A DNA stretch of 64,000 bases from Juglans regia (Eukaryota > Streptophyta > Magnoliopsida > Fagales > Juglandaceae): contig NC_049905.1 in assembly GCF_001411555.2 (NCBI RefSeq), forward strand, positions 21,070,097 to 21,134,096. The letters are read 5' to 3'. Within the stretch, counting starts at the first letter, position 1, and each line of letters begins with the position of its first letter. Below the pieces are notes generated by a model. It ran no database searches. It was not told the DNA's origin and saw only the letters and a list, made by a program, of their open reading frames with translations. Positions 34,201 through 45,035 of this stretch are shown here, piece after piece. The translations under genes were made by a program, and so were the position numbers.

Positions 34201-34763
34201 GCCGTCACAAGGCAGATGATCATGATAAGTAATTGATGGAAAAATTTTGCTGTTCTGAAATTAGCAATGAATGTAGTATTAATCACTATTTTCTACTTAT
34301 ATATTAGCATTGTTGATGAAATAAATAGAAAGTCATTTAATGCACGTATTTGATAGGATATTTAAAAAAAAAAACACATGATATTTTTTAATTTACACGG
34401 TTTTGTGCTTTTGTGAATTTAATTAGTAGATAAATGTAATAAATATGCATATTGCAAGGGTCAAGAATTGGTCGTTTATTCACTTGATTTTAATTATTCA
34501 TTCATTTTGTTTGAAGTTATATCTTTGGAAAAAAATAAATTTAATGCCTAAACTATTTTATTATTACTTATCTTTTTAGATTGTTCTTGGGCAGTTGTAG
34601 CTATGGAAGTTATTGCCGCCGTAATAAAAAGCAAGTACCTGGAAGAAGATTTACGAGATCTTTCTTTCCATGAGTTTATTGATTGCTGCAAAGAAGAAGA
34701 GAGTGAGAAGGATTTGAGTGGATCCAAACCAATGAAATTAGAAAGAAAAATGATTGTACTTTA
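34201..34763 (+). pseudogene. Papain-like (C1A) cysteine peptidase fragment, copy 2
   Basis: A small exon-like piece at 34,201-34,229 (AVTRQ, after TTGATGCAG) and a larger one at about 34,580-34,763 encode CSWAVVAMEVIAAV, KYLEEDLRDLSFHEFIDC and an acidic end. The pattern follows the active-site region of papain-like peptidases (GAVT.., CGSCWAF.., LSEQELVDC). The residue before Trp, the catalytic Cys in normal enzymes, is Ser here and a Cys precedes it. The His and Asn parts of the triad are not present. Likely a dead fragment; the family call is moderately sure. Confidence 0.68.
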
Positions 34764-35318
34764 AAAGTGTATAAATTTCCTTGCAAATCTAAAACGGAAG
34801 AAGAATGTATGGAAAGAATTATTGGTTGATAAAAAAAAAGTCCGTGGGTTGTGGGGACCGAGTTGGGGTATTGGCGGATATAGAAAAGTGATACGAAAAT
34901 CGATTCTCTAATCTATCAGGGAAAAAAAAGAACATAATTTATGGAACTCATGTCCAATAGTAGTTTGAATGCACGACAATATTGCAACATTTGTAATTGT
35001 TAGTTAATTTGTATGTGTATATATTCTCAATTAATTTTGTTTGGAAGACATTATTGTCAAGCTTGCATTTCTACTATTGTGAGCTTGAGTAACGGTTCAG
35101 TTATGCTACTGGGTTCATGTATAATAAATGATGGAATTGAAAGTTCAAATAAAATTCATTTTGAGATGGAAAGATGTTTTGATTGAAATTAAGAGCGCTT
35201 TATATTGAGAATATTTCCATTTTCCAAGAAATTTAGGTGTGTAAGTGTAGGCGTGTGTATACAAGAATTTAATTATGTGTATCCTTTTCTAGGAGGCATT
35301 CTTGGTTTTTCGCTATAT
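34764..35318. repeat. Module copy 2 unit, interrupted by the LINE
   Basis: This part matches the 400-bp unit of copy 1 and 57,420-57,995. It breaks at TCGCTATAT (35,310-35,318), the LINE target site, and resumes at 40,958. Confidence 0.85.
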
Positions 35319-35351
35319 TTTTTTTTGAATAAACAAACGATCTTCATTCAT

Positions 35352-35804
35352 TTAAATCAGATGGTGGATACAAGGAGGGACTCCCTCCATTAAAATGCTC
35401 TCCTCAGAGAGTTTAAGTGCATCCTTTGCAAGGCAATGCGCAATACAATTAGATAATCTAGGAATGAATTGTGCTGATCCGAAAGACAAGCTTTGTAGTT
35501 CTCCTTTGATTTCTTGTATGATCATGCCTGTTGAACTCCAATCCTCTGTCTCGCTATTAATGTCCTTCACCACACTCTTGGCATCCCCTTCAAGTATTAA
35601 CCTTGTTATTCCTAGATTCTTACAAAGCAAAACTGCTCTAAGAGCTGCCACTGACTCGGCAAGTTTGGGATCAGGAAACAAACTCCTTGGGGCTCTTAGT
35701 GTTGCTACTATCTTCCCTTCCCAGTTTCTTTCCACCACTCCTAATCCCACTTTACAATTAAGTCGATCAACTGAAGCATCCCAATTAGCCTTATAGTCAT
35801 TCAA
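35352..35804 (-). pseudogene. LINE RNase H domain, shifted out of ORF2 frame
   Basis: About 150 residues with ANWDASVDRL near the start, LESVAALRAVLL-like AESVAALRAVLLCKNLG, EGDAKSVVKDI and SNCIAHCLAKDAL form the plant RVT_3 RNase H that closes ORF2 in this LINE clade. It lies one frame away from ORF2 because of the 11-base C run (plus-strand G run 35,806-35,816). It has no ATG of its own at the junction. Either a real 1-base change or a homopolymer sequencing error separates it. Confidence 0.88.
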
Positions 35805-38800
35805 TGGGGGGGGGGGCTCCAGGGTTCTATATCGGGTGGTCTGCCATGTTCACCTATTAATTTGTTGTAATTTGCCTCCTTGAACTCCTTTGATAACTGA
35901 GCTGCAGACAAGACCACCCTTGAGGGATCTTCGAACTTCTCTTCAAAAACTGAAATATTCCTCCTCCTCCACACCCTGTAAGCTGTACATGCAAACTCTT
36001 CTGTTTCTTCTTCTTTTAAATAGGTTAATGCATGTTCTATTACCTCTTTGAAGAATTCGAAGTTGATCTTCATTTTTTGCAGACTTCTCGAGCAAGCTGC
36101 CCACACATCCTGCACTGAAGGACACGACCACAAAGCGTGAAGAACAGATTCTTCCTCCAAGATACATGCTGGACAGGAAGAGCTAATTCTGATTTTCCTC
36201 TTGCAAAGGTTGAGGTTAGTAGGTAGTGAGTCGTGGGCTGCCCTCCATAGGAAAGTTCTAACTGCACTCGGCACCTGTAACTTCCAGATTTTTGACCGTG
36301 TTTCCTTATGGTTGTTAGGTGCAGAGGATTGCCCCATTAAGCTCTTAGTCAGAGAACCCAACAAGTGGTAGGCACTCTTAACAGAAAACATGCCATCTTT
36401 GTTACATCTCCATATGAGCTTATCTGGTCTGCCACTACTACTAATTGGGATTTTGCAAATATTGGTGATATCTTCTTCATTGAGTATGCTTTCCAGAGTT
36501 TCCAGCTTCCAGGATTTTGTTTGTTGATCGATCAAGTTGTTGACCTGCCAGTGAGCATAACTCGGGTTTAGAGGTGTCTGCACTTTGAACGTGTTTGGTT
36601 GAGGGATCCATTTGTCACTCCATAAATTGACTGCCTCTCCATTTCCTATTCTCCAAATAAGGCCGGTCTCCAACACTTGTCGTGCTCCCATAAAGCTTCT
36701 CCAGAGGTAAGAGGCATTGCTGCCTATTTTCGCATGTAGAAAGTCTGATCTAAAGTGGTACTTGGCCTTCAGCACCTTTGCCACTAGGGATTGGGGTTGT
36801 TGGATTAATCTCCAGCCCTGCTTTGCCAGTAGTGCTATGTTAAAATGCTCAAACTCTCTGTAGCCCAACCCTCCTTCTGCTTTGCTCTTTCCCATTAGTT
36901 TCCATGGAAGCCATTGGATTTTGGTATTATTGCCCTTGCTACCCCACCAGAATTGTTGCATAAGTCTGTTTATTGCATTGAGTATAGTTCTAGGGAGCTT
37001 AAATATACTCATGCAGTATGTGGGTATTGCTTGAACAACTGATTTCAAAAGAACTTCTTTTCCTGCATTTGAAATGAACTTGACCTTCCAATTTTGTATC
37101 CTATTTCTTATGGACTCCAGAATTGGTCTAAAGGAGGCTAGTTTATTCCTTCCCACATAAGAGGGAAGACCAAGATATTTTTCAAAAACTTTAGCTTCTG
37201 CCATTTTAGAGGTCGAGAGAATAACTTGTCTGGTCTCATGAGGAGTGTTCTTGCTGAAGAAAATGGCTGACTTCTCAAGGTTTAGTCTTTGGCTTGAGGC
37301 TTCCTCAAAAACCTTAAGGATGCTGAAAAGTCTGCTCCACTCTAGAGCATTAGCTTTGCAGAAAATTAAGCTGTCGTCTGCAAAAAAGAGATGATTAATC
37401 AACAAAGACCCCCTTGCAAAAGGAAATCCCGAGATAAGGCCCTTCCTCTCAGCAGTATCCAGCATGACTCCCAGGGCTTCTGTGCACAAAATGAAAAGGT
37501 AAGGGGAGAGAGGATCCCCTTGCCTTAAGCCCCTAGAAGGGATCATAGGATGTTGAGGGACTCCATTGAACAAAATAGAGTATTTTACAGATGAGACACA
37601 ACCCATAACCAAGTCTGTCCAGTCCTTCTCAAAACCCATCTTAAGCAACACTGCTTCCAAAAAAGACCATTCTAGCCTATCGTAAGCTTTACTCAAATCC
37701 AGCTTCATCGCCATGTAACCCTCTTTCTTGCTCCTCATTCTATGTCTCATAGAGTGCATTGCTTCATAAGCAACTATGATGTTATCCGAAATAAGCCGAC
37801 CAGGTATAAAAGCACTTTGTGAGGGGGATATCAGTTTTGACAGAAAAGGCTTTATTCTATTAGCTAAGACTTTGGAAAACACTTTATACACCACATTGCA
37901 GAGGCTTATAGGCCTGTAATCAGTCACTAGAGAGGGCCTGTTCTTCTTTGGGATAAGAACAATAAAAGTGTTATTGATGTCCTTAAGACCTGATTTGGAA
38001 TTAAATAGCTCCTTAATAGCCTCCACAACTTTTGTTCCAACTGTCTCCCAATGATCCTGGTAGAAACCAGCTGAGAATCCGTCAGGGCCTGGGGAACTTT
38101 GAGGGTCCATTTCAAATAAAGCCCCTCTGATTTCTTCTTCAGTGCATGCCTTTTTTAATTGTGAGTTCATTTCAGTGGTTACCACATGATCTAGATTCTC
38201 CAATGCTTCCAAGTTGCCCCTCGGGTTTGAGGATTCAAAAAGCTGCTGGTAGTGTCTTTGGAAAGCCTCACTAACTTCAGTAAAATTGCTGACCAATTCC
38301 CCCCTTTCATTGGAAATCTGTTTGATACTATTAGCCTTTCTCCGTTGAGTTGCACACTTGTGAAAAAAGCTAGTATTTTTATCTCCCTCCTTAAGCCATA
38401 ACTGTTTTGCTCTCTGTCTCCACTTAACTTCTTCATCAGCTAAAACTTGGTTAACTTCTCCTTTGAGGGCCTTGATTGTGCCATTGAAATCACCTTGATT
38501 AATTCTCTGCATCTCTTTGATCATTTCACTCTTCTGTCTGATAATAAATTTTTGATTGCCATTAAGAACTTTTGACCAGCTTTTCAGTGCTTGTTTGCAT
38601 CTGTCTAAACCAGATTGCAAATTCCTCAAAGGTTGGATGTCTCTGCTCGGGGTCTCCCAGTTTCTCTTGATTAAATCTCTGCACTCTTGTTTAGTAGACC
38701 AGAAAGCTTCATACCTGAATAATCTAGACTTTTTGTTCACAACTTCTTCCTCATTGTCACAATTGATCAACAGAAGGGCATGGTCCGAGTTCACAGCAGA

Positions 38801-39454
38801 TAAAACTGAAACATAGGTGTTTCTGAATTGGGATGGCCAAAGTCCATTCCCCAAAACTCTGTCCAGTCTTTCCTTAATGAAGTCTCTTCCCTCCCTATTG
38901 TTATTCCAAGTGTATTTTGAGCCTATATATCCTAAATCACTCAATTCACAGTCATCCAATGCTAACCTGAAATTCTCCATTTGAAGGTAAGGCCTGGTGC
39001 ATGAACCTGTCTTCTCCTCATTGCTCAGTATTTCATTATAATCTCCCATGCAAATCCATGCCACAGAGGGATCGGGTTTGAGCATTCTGAGAAGGTTCCA
39101 ACTTTCTTTCCTCTTTTCAACTGCAGGGTTTCCATAGAAACCCGAAAGTCTCCAGGGAAGACCACCAAACTCAGATGAGATTGTCAAAGAGATATGATTA
39201 TGAGAATAATTGTGCAATTGAGCATTTACCTCTGATTTCCATAACATTGCTAGTCCACCACTCTTGCCTAGGCTGTCAACCACGAAACTTTGGTCCATTC
39301 CTAATTTATGTCTTATTTTCTCCACCTTGTTCCTGTTAGTCTTTGTTTCTGAAAGAAATATTACTGCTGGGCCTCTTTCCTTCACTAAAAAGTGAAGTTC
39401 ATTAACTGTCCGAGGGTTCCCAAGCCCTCGGCAGTTCCAACATAAAAGAATCAT
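35801..39454 (-). CDS. LINE ORF2: endonuclease and reverse transcriptase
   Basis: The frame of 1,217 residues opens with MILLCWNCRGLGNP, the N-terminus of an APE-type endonuclease (N7, E36, D138, N140, S223-D224-H225). The reverse transcriptase spans about residues 495-760, with D586 in MKLDLSKAYDR and the FADD box at 691-694. A zinc-binding RVT region follows near 1,040-1,130 (FSVKSAYHLL, VRTFLWRAAHDSLPTN). The protein nicks target DNA and copies the LINE RNA in place. All catalytic residues I can check are present. Translation starts within the ORF1 stop (ATGA), suggesting reinitiation. The frame stops at TGA in 35,801-35,803, just past a poly-C run, before the RNase H domain. Confidence 0.95.
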   Translation of the reverse strand: MILLCWNCRGLGNPRTVNELHFLVKERGPAVIFLSETKTNRNKVEKIRHKLGMDQSFVVDSLGKSGGLAMLWKSEVNAQLHNYSHNHISLTISSEFGGLPWRLSGFYGNPAVEKRKESWNLLRMLKPDPSVAWICMGDYNEILSNEEKTGSCTRPYLQMENFRLALDDCELSDLGYIGSKYTWNNNREGRDFIKERLDRVLGNGLWPSQFRNTYVSVLSAVNSDHALLLINCDNEEEVVNKKSRLFRYEAFWSTKQECRDLIKRNWETPSRDIQPLRNLQSGLDRCKQALKSWSKVLNGNQKFIIRQKSEMIKEMQRINQGDFNGTIKALKGEVNQVLADEEVKWRQRAKQLWLKEGDKNTSFFHKCATQRRKANSIKQISNERGELVSNFTEVSEAFQRHYQQLFESSNPRGNLEALENLDHVVTTEMNSQLKKACTEEEIRGALFEMDPQSSPGPDGFSAGFYQDHWETVGTKVVEAIKELFNSKSGLKDINNTFIVLIPKKNRPSLVTDYRPISLCNVVYKVFSKVLANRIKPFLSKLISPSQSAFIPGRLISDNIIVAYEAMHSMRHRMRSKKEGYMAMKLDLSKAYDRLEWSFLEAVLLKMGFEKDWTDLVMGCVSSVKYSILFNGVPQHPMIPSRGLRQGDPLSPYLFILCTEALGVMLDTAERKGLISGFPFARGSLLINHLFFADDSLIFCKANALEWSRLFSILKVFEEASSQRLNLEKSAIFFSKNTPHETRQVILSTSKMAEAKVFEKYLGLPSYVGRNKLASFRPILESIRNRIQNWKVKFISNAGKEVLLKSVVQAIPTYCMSIFKLPRTILNAINRLMQQFWWGSKGNNTKIQWLPWKLMGKSKAEGGLGYREFEHFNIALLAKQGWRLIQQPQSLVAKVLKAKYHFRSDFLHAKIGSNASYLWRSFMGARQVLETGLIWRIGNGEAVNLWSDKWIPQPNTFKVQTPLNPSYAHWQVNNLIDQQTKSWKLETLESILNEEDITNICKIPISSSGRPDKLIWRCNKDGMFSVKSAYHLLGSLTKSLMGQSSAPNNHKETRSKIWKLQVPSAVRTFLWRAAHDSLPTNLNLCKRKIRISSSCPACILEEESVLHALWSCPSVQDVWAACSRSLQKMKINFEFFKEVIEHALTYLKEEETEEFACTAYRVWRRRNISVFEEKFEDPSRVVLSAAQLSKEFKEANYNKLIGEHGRPPDIEPWSPPPH

Positions 39455-40839
39455 GATGATTGGCAGTGCTGCACAGCAGCCACTGCCTGGAGATCAAAGT
39501 CACCATCTTCCTTGACATTGTTTTGTTTTCTTCTTTTATCTGCCACCCTCTCAATCTTTTCTTGGCATACCCTTTTCCTTAATTTCCTTGGTTCATCTAC
39601 CTCCATTTCATTCACATAAGTCTGTGTAACCTTGATGGCTGACCCAGCACGTGCCATCCTCTTCCATTTACTGGTTTGTCCTTTGACTCTTAGGGAGATT
39701 AAGTTGTTTTCTTGAGCACTGATACCTTCTTTATCAGTTAGTAACACGTGCTCCAGTCTTGTCTCCTCTACCCTTTTTTCCTTAAGATAAGGAAGTTGTT
39801 CTCCTTCTACTGACAGAACTACTTCCTTTTCCAAAAAGCCTGTCACTGTCTTACTTGCCTCTCCCTTCTCAAGCCTAGTTTCAGTATTACCTTTTGGCAG
39901 GTCAAAGTCTAGTTTGCTGCTTCTGTCACCCTGATCTCCCGCCTGTCTTTCCTCCTCGATTCCTTCCTCTGTCTCCTCAGCAGTGCTCCTCCTTCCACTT
40001 TTTCCTTGCTGTTCATCTTCGTCTCCCTTGCTTCGGTTGTGCCCTGAACCTTTTCCAGAATCTGCCTCCTTGAAGGTTTGAGGAGAAGTTGGGGAGGGTA
40101 ACTTTTGACTTGCCCTCAACCAGGGGCCATACTGCTGGCTGAAACCTTCCAATCCAGCATTTCCTCTGTTCCGCATATCACACCCTCCTAGAGCATGTTT
40201 GATCTTCCCACAATGATAACAGAAGTTTGTTAGTCTTTCAAATTTGAAAGGGATCCAGAATTTTGACTTACCAAGAGTTAGGAACCTTCCTCTTGTCAAT
40301 GGTTTAGTGATATCTATCATAGCTCTAATCCTTAGGCAGCTTCCCCAATTAATTCCACTACTCTCTGTGTCCACCTCAATGACTTCTCCCACTGATTGGC
40401 CCAGTTTTAGGCCAGTATTAGCATTCATCCCTGCAAACGGAAGATCATGGCATTGCACCCAGAATGGTTCATGCTGAAAAGGCATTTCCTTCCATGACTC
40501 ATATCCTTCACAGTCCTGAATACACAGTAAGTTCTTGTCAAAAGACCAGGGCCGTCCCTGCATTATCCTCCTTTTATCAACTCTCTCTTTTAGCTCCACT
40601 AAAAACAGGTTCTTACTAACTTCTTTAAAGGCAACCTTTCTATCTACTTGCCACATTCTTGCCAGAGAGCTTCTCAGAGCACCTCTGTTTACCTCCTTAT
40701 CAGCTACCACACACATCATGAAACAGTGACGACTCTTTGATACTGATAAGATAACATCTTCTTTGCTAACCTCCACCTCCTGTTTCTCTTCTTCCGTTAA
40801 CTTCAGGCCTTCACATAAAGCTGATATGTCACTCTCCAT
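39451..40839 (-). CDS. LINE ORF1: DUF4283 / CCHC RNA-binding protein
   Basis: The 462-residue protein has a DUF4283 domain at about 30-190 and a zinc knuckle C207, C210, H215, C220. A basic, charged tail with KKR-type clusters follows. ORF1 proteins of plant L1 elements bind the LINE RNA and help form the ribonucleoprotein. No stop or shift is seen. It lies about 120 bases inside the 5' end of the element and overlaps ORF2 by four bases. Confidence 0.93.
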   Translation of the reverse strand: MESDISALCEGLKLTEEEKQEVEVSKEDVILSVSKSRHCFMMCVVADKEVNRGALRSSLARMWQVDRKVAFKEVSKNLFLVELKERVDKRRIMQGRPWSFDKNLLCIQDCEGYESWKEMPFQHEPFWVQCHDLPFAGMNANTGLKLGQSVGEVIEVDTESSGINWGSCLRIRAMIDITKPLTRGRFLTLGKSKFWIPFKFERLTNFCYHCGKIKHALGGCDMRNRGNAGLEGFSQQYGPWLRASQKLPSPTSPQTFKEADSGKGSGHNRSKGDEDEQQGKSGRRSTAEETEEGIEEERQAGDQGDRSSKLDFDLPKGNTETRLEKGEASKTVTGFLEKEVVLSVEGEQLPYLKEKRVEETRLEHVLLTDKEGISAQENNLISLRVKGQTSKWKRMARAGSAIKVTQTYVNEMEVDEPRKLRKRVCQEKIERVADKRRKQNNVKEDGDFDLQAVAAVQHCQSS

Positions 40840-40957
40840 TGTCTAACCTGCACAGACCAAGATCTGGCAGGACAATACTCTAAGTTTACAGAGAAACTTA
40901 GAGAGAACACCTTACACTCAAAGAGAGAGAAGGACTCAGAGATTTCCTCACTTAAAC

Positions 40958-41170
40958 TCGCTATATATAAGTGAGTTTTTTGCATGCTTTCCCATGGCCT
41001 TACTCTTTGAACTTGACTAATTTCATTCACTCCCTCATTGAATATTAATGTTGTATTTCTGTCATACATCGACAACACTTTGTTTAACTAAAATTTTTAA
41101 TTTAGGAATAACACCATAGGCCATGAGTAAATGAGAAAGAAATCACTTTGTTTAACTAAAATTTCTATTG
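40958..41170. repeat. Module copy 2 unit resumed, with short direct repeat
   Basis: After the LINE the 400-bp unit continues to about 41,080. CACTTTGTTTAACTAAAATT is then present twice (about 41,074 and 41,147). The segment between them, including AATAACACCATAGGCC, recurs near 51,130-51,187. Confidence 0.75.
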
Positions 41171-42650
41171 GGTTGCAAGATCTCATCTCTCCCTATAAGA
41201 TATCTTGAACTTCCCTTGGGAGCTTCCTATAAATTGTCGTCGATTTGGGAGGGAGTGATCGAGAAAATTGAGAGGTTGGCTGGTTGGAAAATTATTTATT
41301 TGTCTAAAGGAAGAAGAATTACACTGATTTAAAGTATGTTGTCTAATCTTCCAACGTATTTCCTATCCCTCTTTCCTTTGCCGGCTGGGGTGGCTAGTAG
41401 ATTTGGATCTTCTGAATTTTTTTGCTGGGCGGTCTTGGGGAAGAAAGAAAGTTCCATTTGGCGAGTTGAAATAAAGTTTTGTATCGGTTTCTTGGGGAGG
41501 TTTGGGGATTTGCAATTTGAGGCTTTTTAACAAAGCTCTTGGGAAATAGCTTTGGGGATATCATTTAGAAAGGGGTGTATTATGGAGGAATATTATTGAT
41601 GTTAAATATGGAAGGACTTGGGAGAGTTGGGGTTCTAACGAAGTTATAGGTGCGTACAATGTGGGTTTGTGAAAATATATTTGGAATGGTTGGGGGAAAT
41701 TTCTTAACCATGTTTCTTCTAAGGTGGGTGGAGGACCAAGGTGATATGATACCATTTTGGCATGATCTTTGGTGTGGGCACATGGCTTTTAAGAATGATT
41801 ACCCTATTCTTTTTAGGATTGCAAGGGATCAAGAAGCCACAGTGGTTGATTCTGTTATTTTTCTCTAATAATATCCCTCAATGGAATGTGAGATTTATTA
41901 GAGACATTCATGATTGGGAAGTTGTTTCTTACTTTTTCAGCAGGCTGTATGATATGAAGATTGTGCGGGGAAGGGAGGACAATTGTTGTGGAATCAGCTA
42001 GTAACTTTAGCTTCTCAGATCGTTTTACAAAGAGCTAAATTGCCACTGTGTTGAACAATTTCCTTGGAAGTGCATTTGGAGATACAAGATGCCTAGTAAA
42101 GTGGCTTCTTCTGCTGGTTGGTGTCTCTTGGGATGATCTTGACTATGGATAATTTGAGAAAGCATGGTATTATCTGCTTAGATTTGTGTAACTTGTATAA
42201 AAAAGATGGTGAGTCCGTTGATCAATTATTTCTACATTGTGAGGTGGCAAAGACCTTTTGGGATGAGATTTTCAGTAGGACGGGTATTGCTTGGGTGATC
42301 CCTAAGAGGGTGGTGGATCTATTGGCTTGTTGGAAAGGGTTTATGGGTAGCCATCACAATGCTGCTATTTGGAAGATGATTCCTCTATGTTTGATGTGGT
42401 GCTTATGGTTGGAAAGGAATGGGGGGTATTTTGATGATAGAGAACGTTCATTGAAGAATTCATAGTTTTCCATTTGAACTTTGTCTTTGGGCGAATGTTC
42501 TTGTATTGAATGGGGACAAGTTTCATGATTTTGTTTTAGCATTTTCTAGCTCCTAGCTTGTATTTAGGTGTTTCTGCCCGTATATATCCTATGTACTTGG
42601 GTTATGCCTATTTACTAGATTTAATAAAGTTATTATTACTTTTATCCAAA
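41171..42650 (+). pseudogene. 5'-truncated LINE ORF2 fragment
   Basis: In shifting frames the plus strand encodes the C-terminal part of another LINE ORF2: SNLPTYFLSLFPLPAGVA, then FLNHVSSKVGGG, and a zf-RVT region with DESVDQLFLHCEVAKTFWDE-like GESVDQLFLHCEVAKTFW and LMWCLWLERN. Several stops and shifts break it. It ends in the tail TGTACTTGGGTTATGCC and an AATAAAG-containing A/T-rich end. It belongs to a LINE family other than the 35,319-40,957 element. Confidence 0.85.
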
Positions 42651-43049
42651 ACAAATGGTCTTCTAATATTTTTAGCTTGTATATCAGGAGTGGGATTGGT
42701 GTAATCATTTTGATAGTGTTGCATCCAATAAAAGAACAGCAAGTAGTACTAAGTGATGCAAGATTTTTGCTTTATTTTTTCTAATGAAATAAGTGACATA
42801 GCATTTTATACTTGTATGTGCATGTTAGCATTGTTGATAAAAGGTCACAACATTTGATATGATGTGTAAAATAATATATCTTTTCTATACGTGGTATGCT
42901 GAACTGAGCTGAGTTTGTGAACGCTGGAAGCCAAATCAACAAAGGTGAACTGAAACTCACTAAATTGAGTGAAGTAACTAAAACAATAACATCTTAAGCA
43001 TATGCAAAGCTGCAATTAATTAATTAAATCCATCCACTTCCAAAGTAAT
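42651..43049. repeat. Module copy 2 link sequence
   Basis: TCAGGAGTGGGATTGGTGTA at 42,685 repeats sequence at 34,160 and 56,865. From 42,900 the sequence parallels 58,145-58,300. No gene seen. Confidence 0.65.
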
Positions 43050-43215
43050 ATTCATTTACCATGCACATCCTTAACAGATTTTAGCCTGAAAGACAATACT
43101 GGAATTTTAGGTATCTCGTCTTGCACAACAGCTTGGTTGCCTCCATCGGCAAAGTACTTGGCCTCGAAGGTTATATAATACCTCATTATATCGAAAAATT
43201 GAGTCATTACTTTTG
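43050..43215 (-). pseudogene. Cystatin-like exon copy, degenerate
   Basis: The minus strand is a decayed sister of exon 3 of the 48,695-49,944 gene. A deletion removes part of the GGKTKTYQA region and the splice donor has become GCATGG-like. There is no upstream exon. Non-functional. Confidence 0.7.
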
Positions 43216-43739
43216 AAAAAAATTAAAATATTAGAATTTCAGCAGCCATTTATCATTTATGCAAAGGAAAATGCTAGTATGCCCTCTGAGTTTGCCCCCT
43301 CATTTTGACAGCTCATGTATTTAATTTTTTTTAAAATTGTTTTTTGCTTAATGGTTAAAGAAGTAACTTCTAGTGATATAAACACATTATGCACGGACCT
43401 TTTTTTTTTTTTTTTGAGATGTATGCACTTACCTTTTACACACTAAAAGGATAATCACCACCAATTAACTTCATTGGAATTGTAATTACTACACATCTGA
43501 AATTCATTGTGGAAAAGTTGTGCATTCTAGGAAAAAGAAGCATGTGTGATCATCACTTTGCAATTCTACCAACAATACATATAGGAATGAGCAATATAAA
43601 ACAATATTTGTTAACGGTTACTTATTAGATAATTCTCCTGTAATTTTAATTTTAAAAACAAAATCTAGGATAATATCTAAAAGATGGTCATCATGTTTTG
43701 AATTTGTAACGATACATATATATATATATATATATGAAA
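43216..43739. other. Module copy 2, A/T-rich non-coding
   Basis: Parallel to 58,481-58,805 and 60,428-60,600. Contains the position matching the solo LTR insertion site near 43,545 and an (AT)n run at about 43,714-43,735. No gene seen. Confidence 0.6.
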
Positions 43740-44203
43740 ACAGGTTGTGCACTTCACAAGGCTTAGGAGAACCTCCTTCCCTGCCTCAAACTCAAACTCA
43801 AACTCAAACTACGGGCAACATCCACACATGACAGATAATCTCTTATATCACATGGATAGTGCTACTAGTCCATCTTTTGATTCAAGCTGCTCCTTTGTGA
43901 ATAGGCCACATGCTTAATTGTTTCGCAAAAATTGATGAAGTTTTTGTTAAGAATAGCAATTCCACTTCTACAACAAACCAGATGTCAGCACCAGCAAAAG
44001 CCTCATGTTCCTTTATGAGACGAACATATCATCAATTGAAATGTCGATCAGTAAGTCCTCTTAAAGAAATATCTACAAATTCAAAATCCGAAACAATTTC
44101 TTCTCCAAGGCCAAAGCAGGTACCTGCTGGAAATTCAAGAAAGAGTAAAATGCGATATCTGAGTGGATCTAAGGATGGAATTCCCCAGAAGAGATGGATT
44201 TAG
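43740..44203 (+). pseudogene. Unknown exon-like coding remnant, copy 2
   Basis: Open stretches MTDNLLYHMDSATSPSFDSS and MSAPAKASCSFMRRTYHQLK, ending near GSKDGIPQKRWI and a stop at 44,203, look protein-like because of serine-rich, low-complexity composition and because the sister at 60,600-61,060 keeps the same text with shifts. A stop at about 43,914 separates the two parts. I do not recognise the family. Confidence 0.4.
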
Positions 44204-45035
44204 TAAATGGTGAATACAAATGGTTCCTACAATTACTGAAACCAATTTAATATTTTTCAACAAAATTTTATATAACATCCTAACCATTATAATCTATTTG
44301 GAAAACTAAAGTGAAATCATTCTTGTACCCTTTTAATGTGAATCGGCAATGCTTTATTTGTTGATTGAGCACTTTCATATGCTTTAATTAGTGTTGATCA
44401 CTTGATCTCTTGAATCCATCTTCTTTCGTTTATTGTAGGAGATATAGAGGTGGAAGAGTTTAAAATATTTCTGCAATTTGGATAAGAGATGTGTGACTTC
44501 CACATCTTCCAAAATGATGCTTGGGCCATGGCACGTGATACTTGATCACTAAGAATTTTAGAGACGATTGGCTATAGGTCCCAGATGAGTCTCTTATAAA
44601 CTTTTTTTTTTTCTATATTTCTTTCTAAAATAAAATTGCAATGCCCTTATGTGGACAAGATATAATCGACTTTTTGTTTAGAGACGATTTGACTCTCAGT
44701 GTGGTACCTATCAGGATGGTTCACTCATAATGTAACATTATGAATATTTAGATTATCGCAAGTCCCTTAATTTAACTCATTTATTGCTCGTAGTTGATAA
44801 GATAAGTCATGGTTACGAGAAGATATGAAAGGTGATGGAGAGGATAGGAAGGGTGATGGAGAGTTCGATTTGGTTAAAAATATAAGACAAGTCATGGTTA
44901 GTGATCGACTGAGAAGATAGTGACAAAAATGGTGGTTAAAACAAGTTGTGATCACCAAGTTTGAAATTTAAAAATATACTTTTTGCAGTTCATTTAAAAT
45001 TTGCTAATTTAAAGTCTGCTAATTTAAATTAGAAC
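44204..45035. repeat. Module copy 2, shared with copies 1 and 3
   Basis: From 44,430 the sequence matches 16,165-16,680 and 61,290-61,835. The small exon-like DIEVEEFKIFLQFG lies at 44,440-44,482 after TTATTGTAG. No intact gene. Confidence 0.75.

Larger units (their letters stand above)
35319..40957 (-). mobile_element. Nearly intact L1-type LINE, 5.6 kb
   Basis: The element is flanked by a 9-bp duplication TCGCTATAT (35,310-35,318 and 40,958-40,966). It ends in a short A-tail (T-run at 35,319 on the plus strand). It carries ORF1 and ORF2, which overlap by ATGA, and a final RNase H segment one frame away. Undamaged sister sequence of the target is seen at 15,040-15,070 and 57,985-58,020. It looks full length and young. 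Confidence 0.93.
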
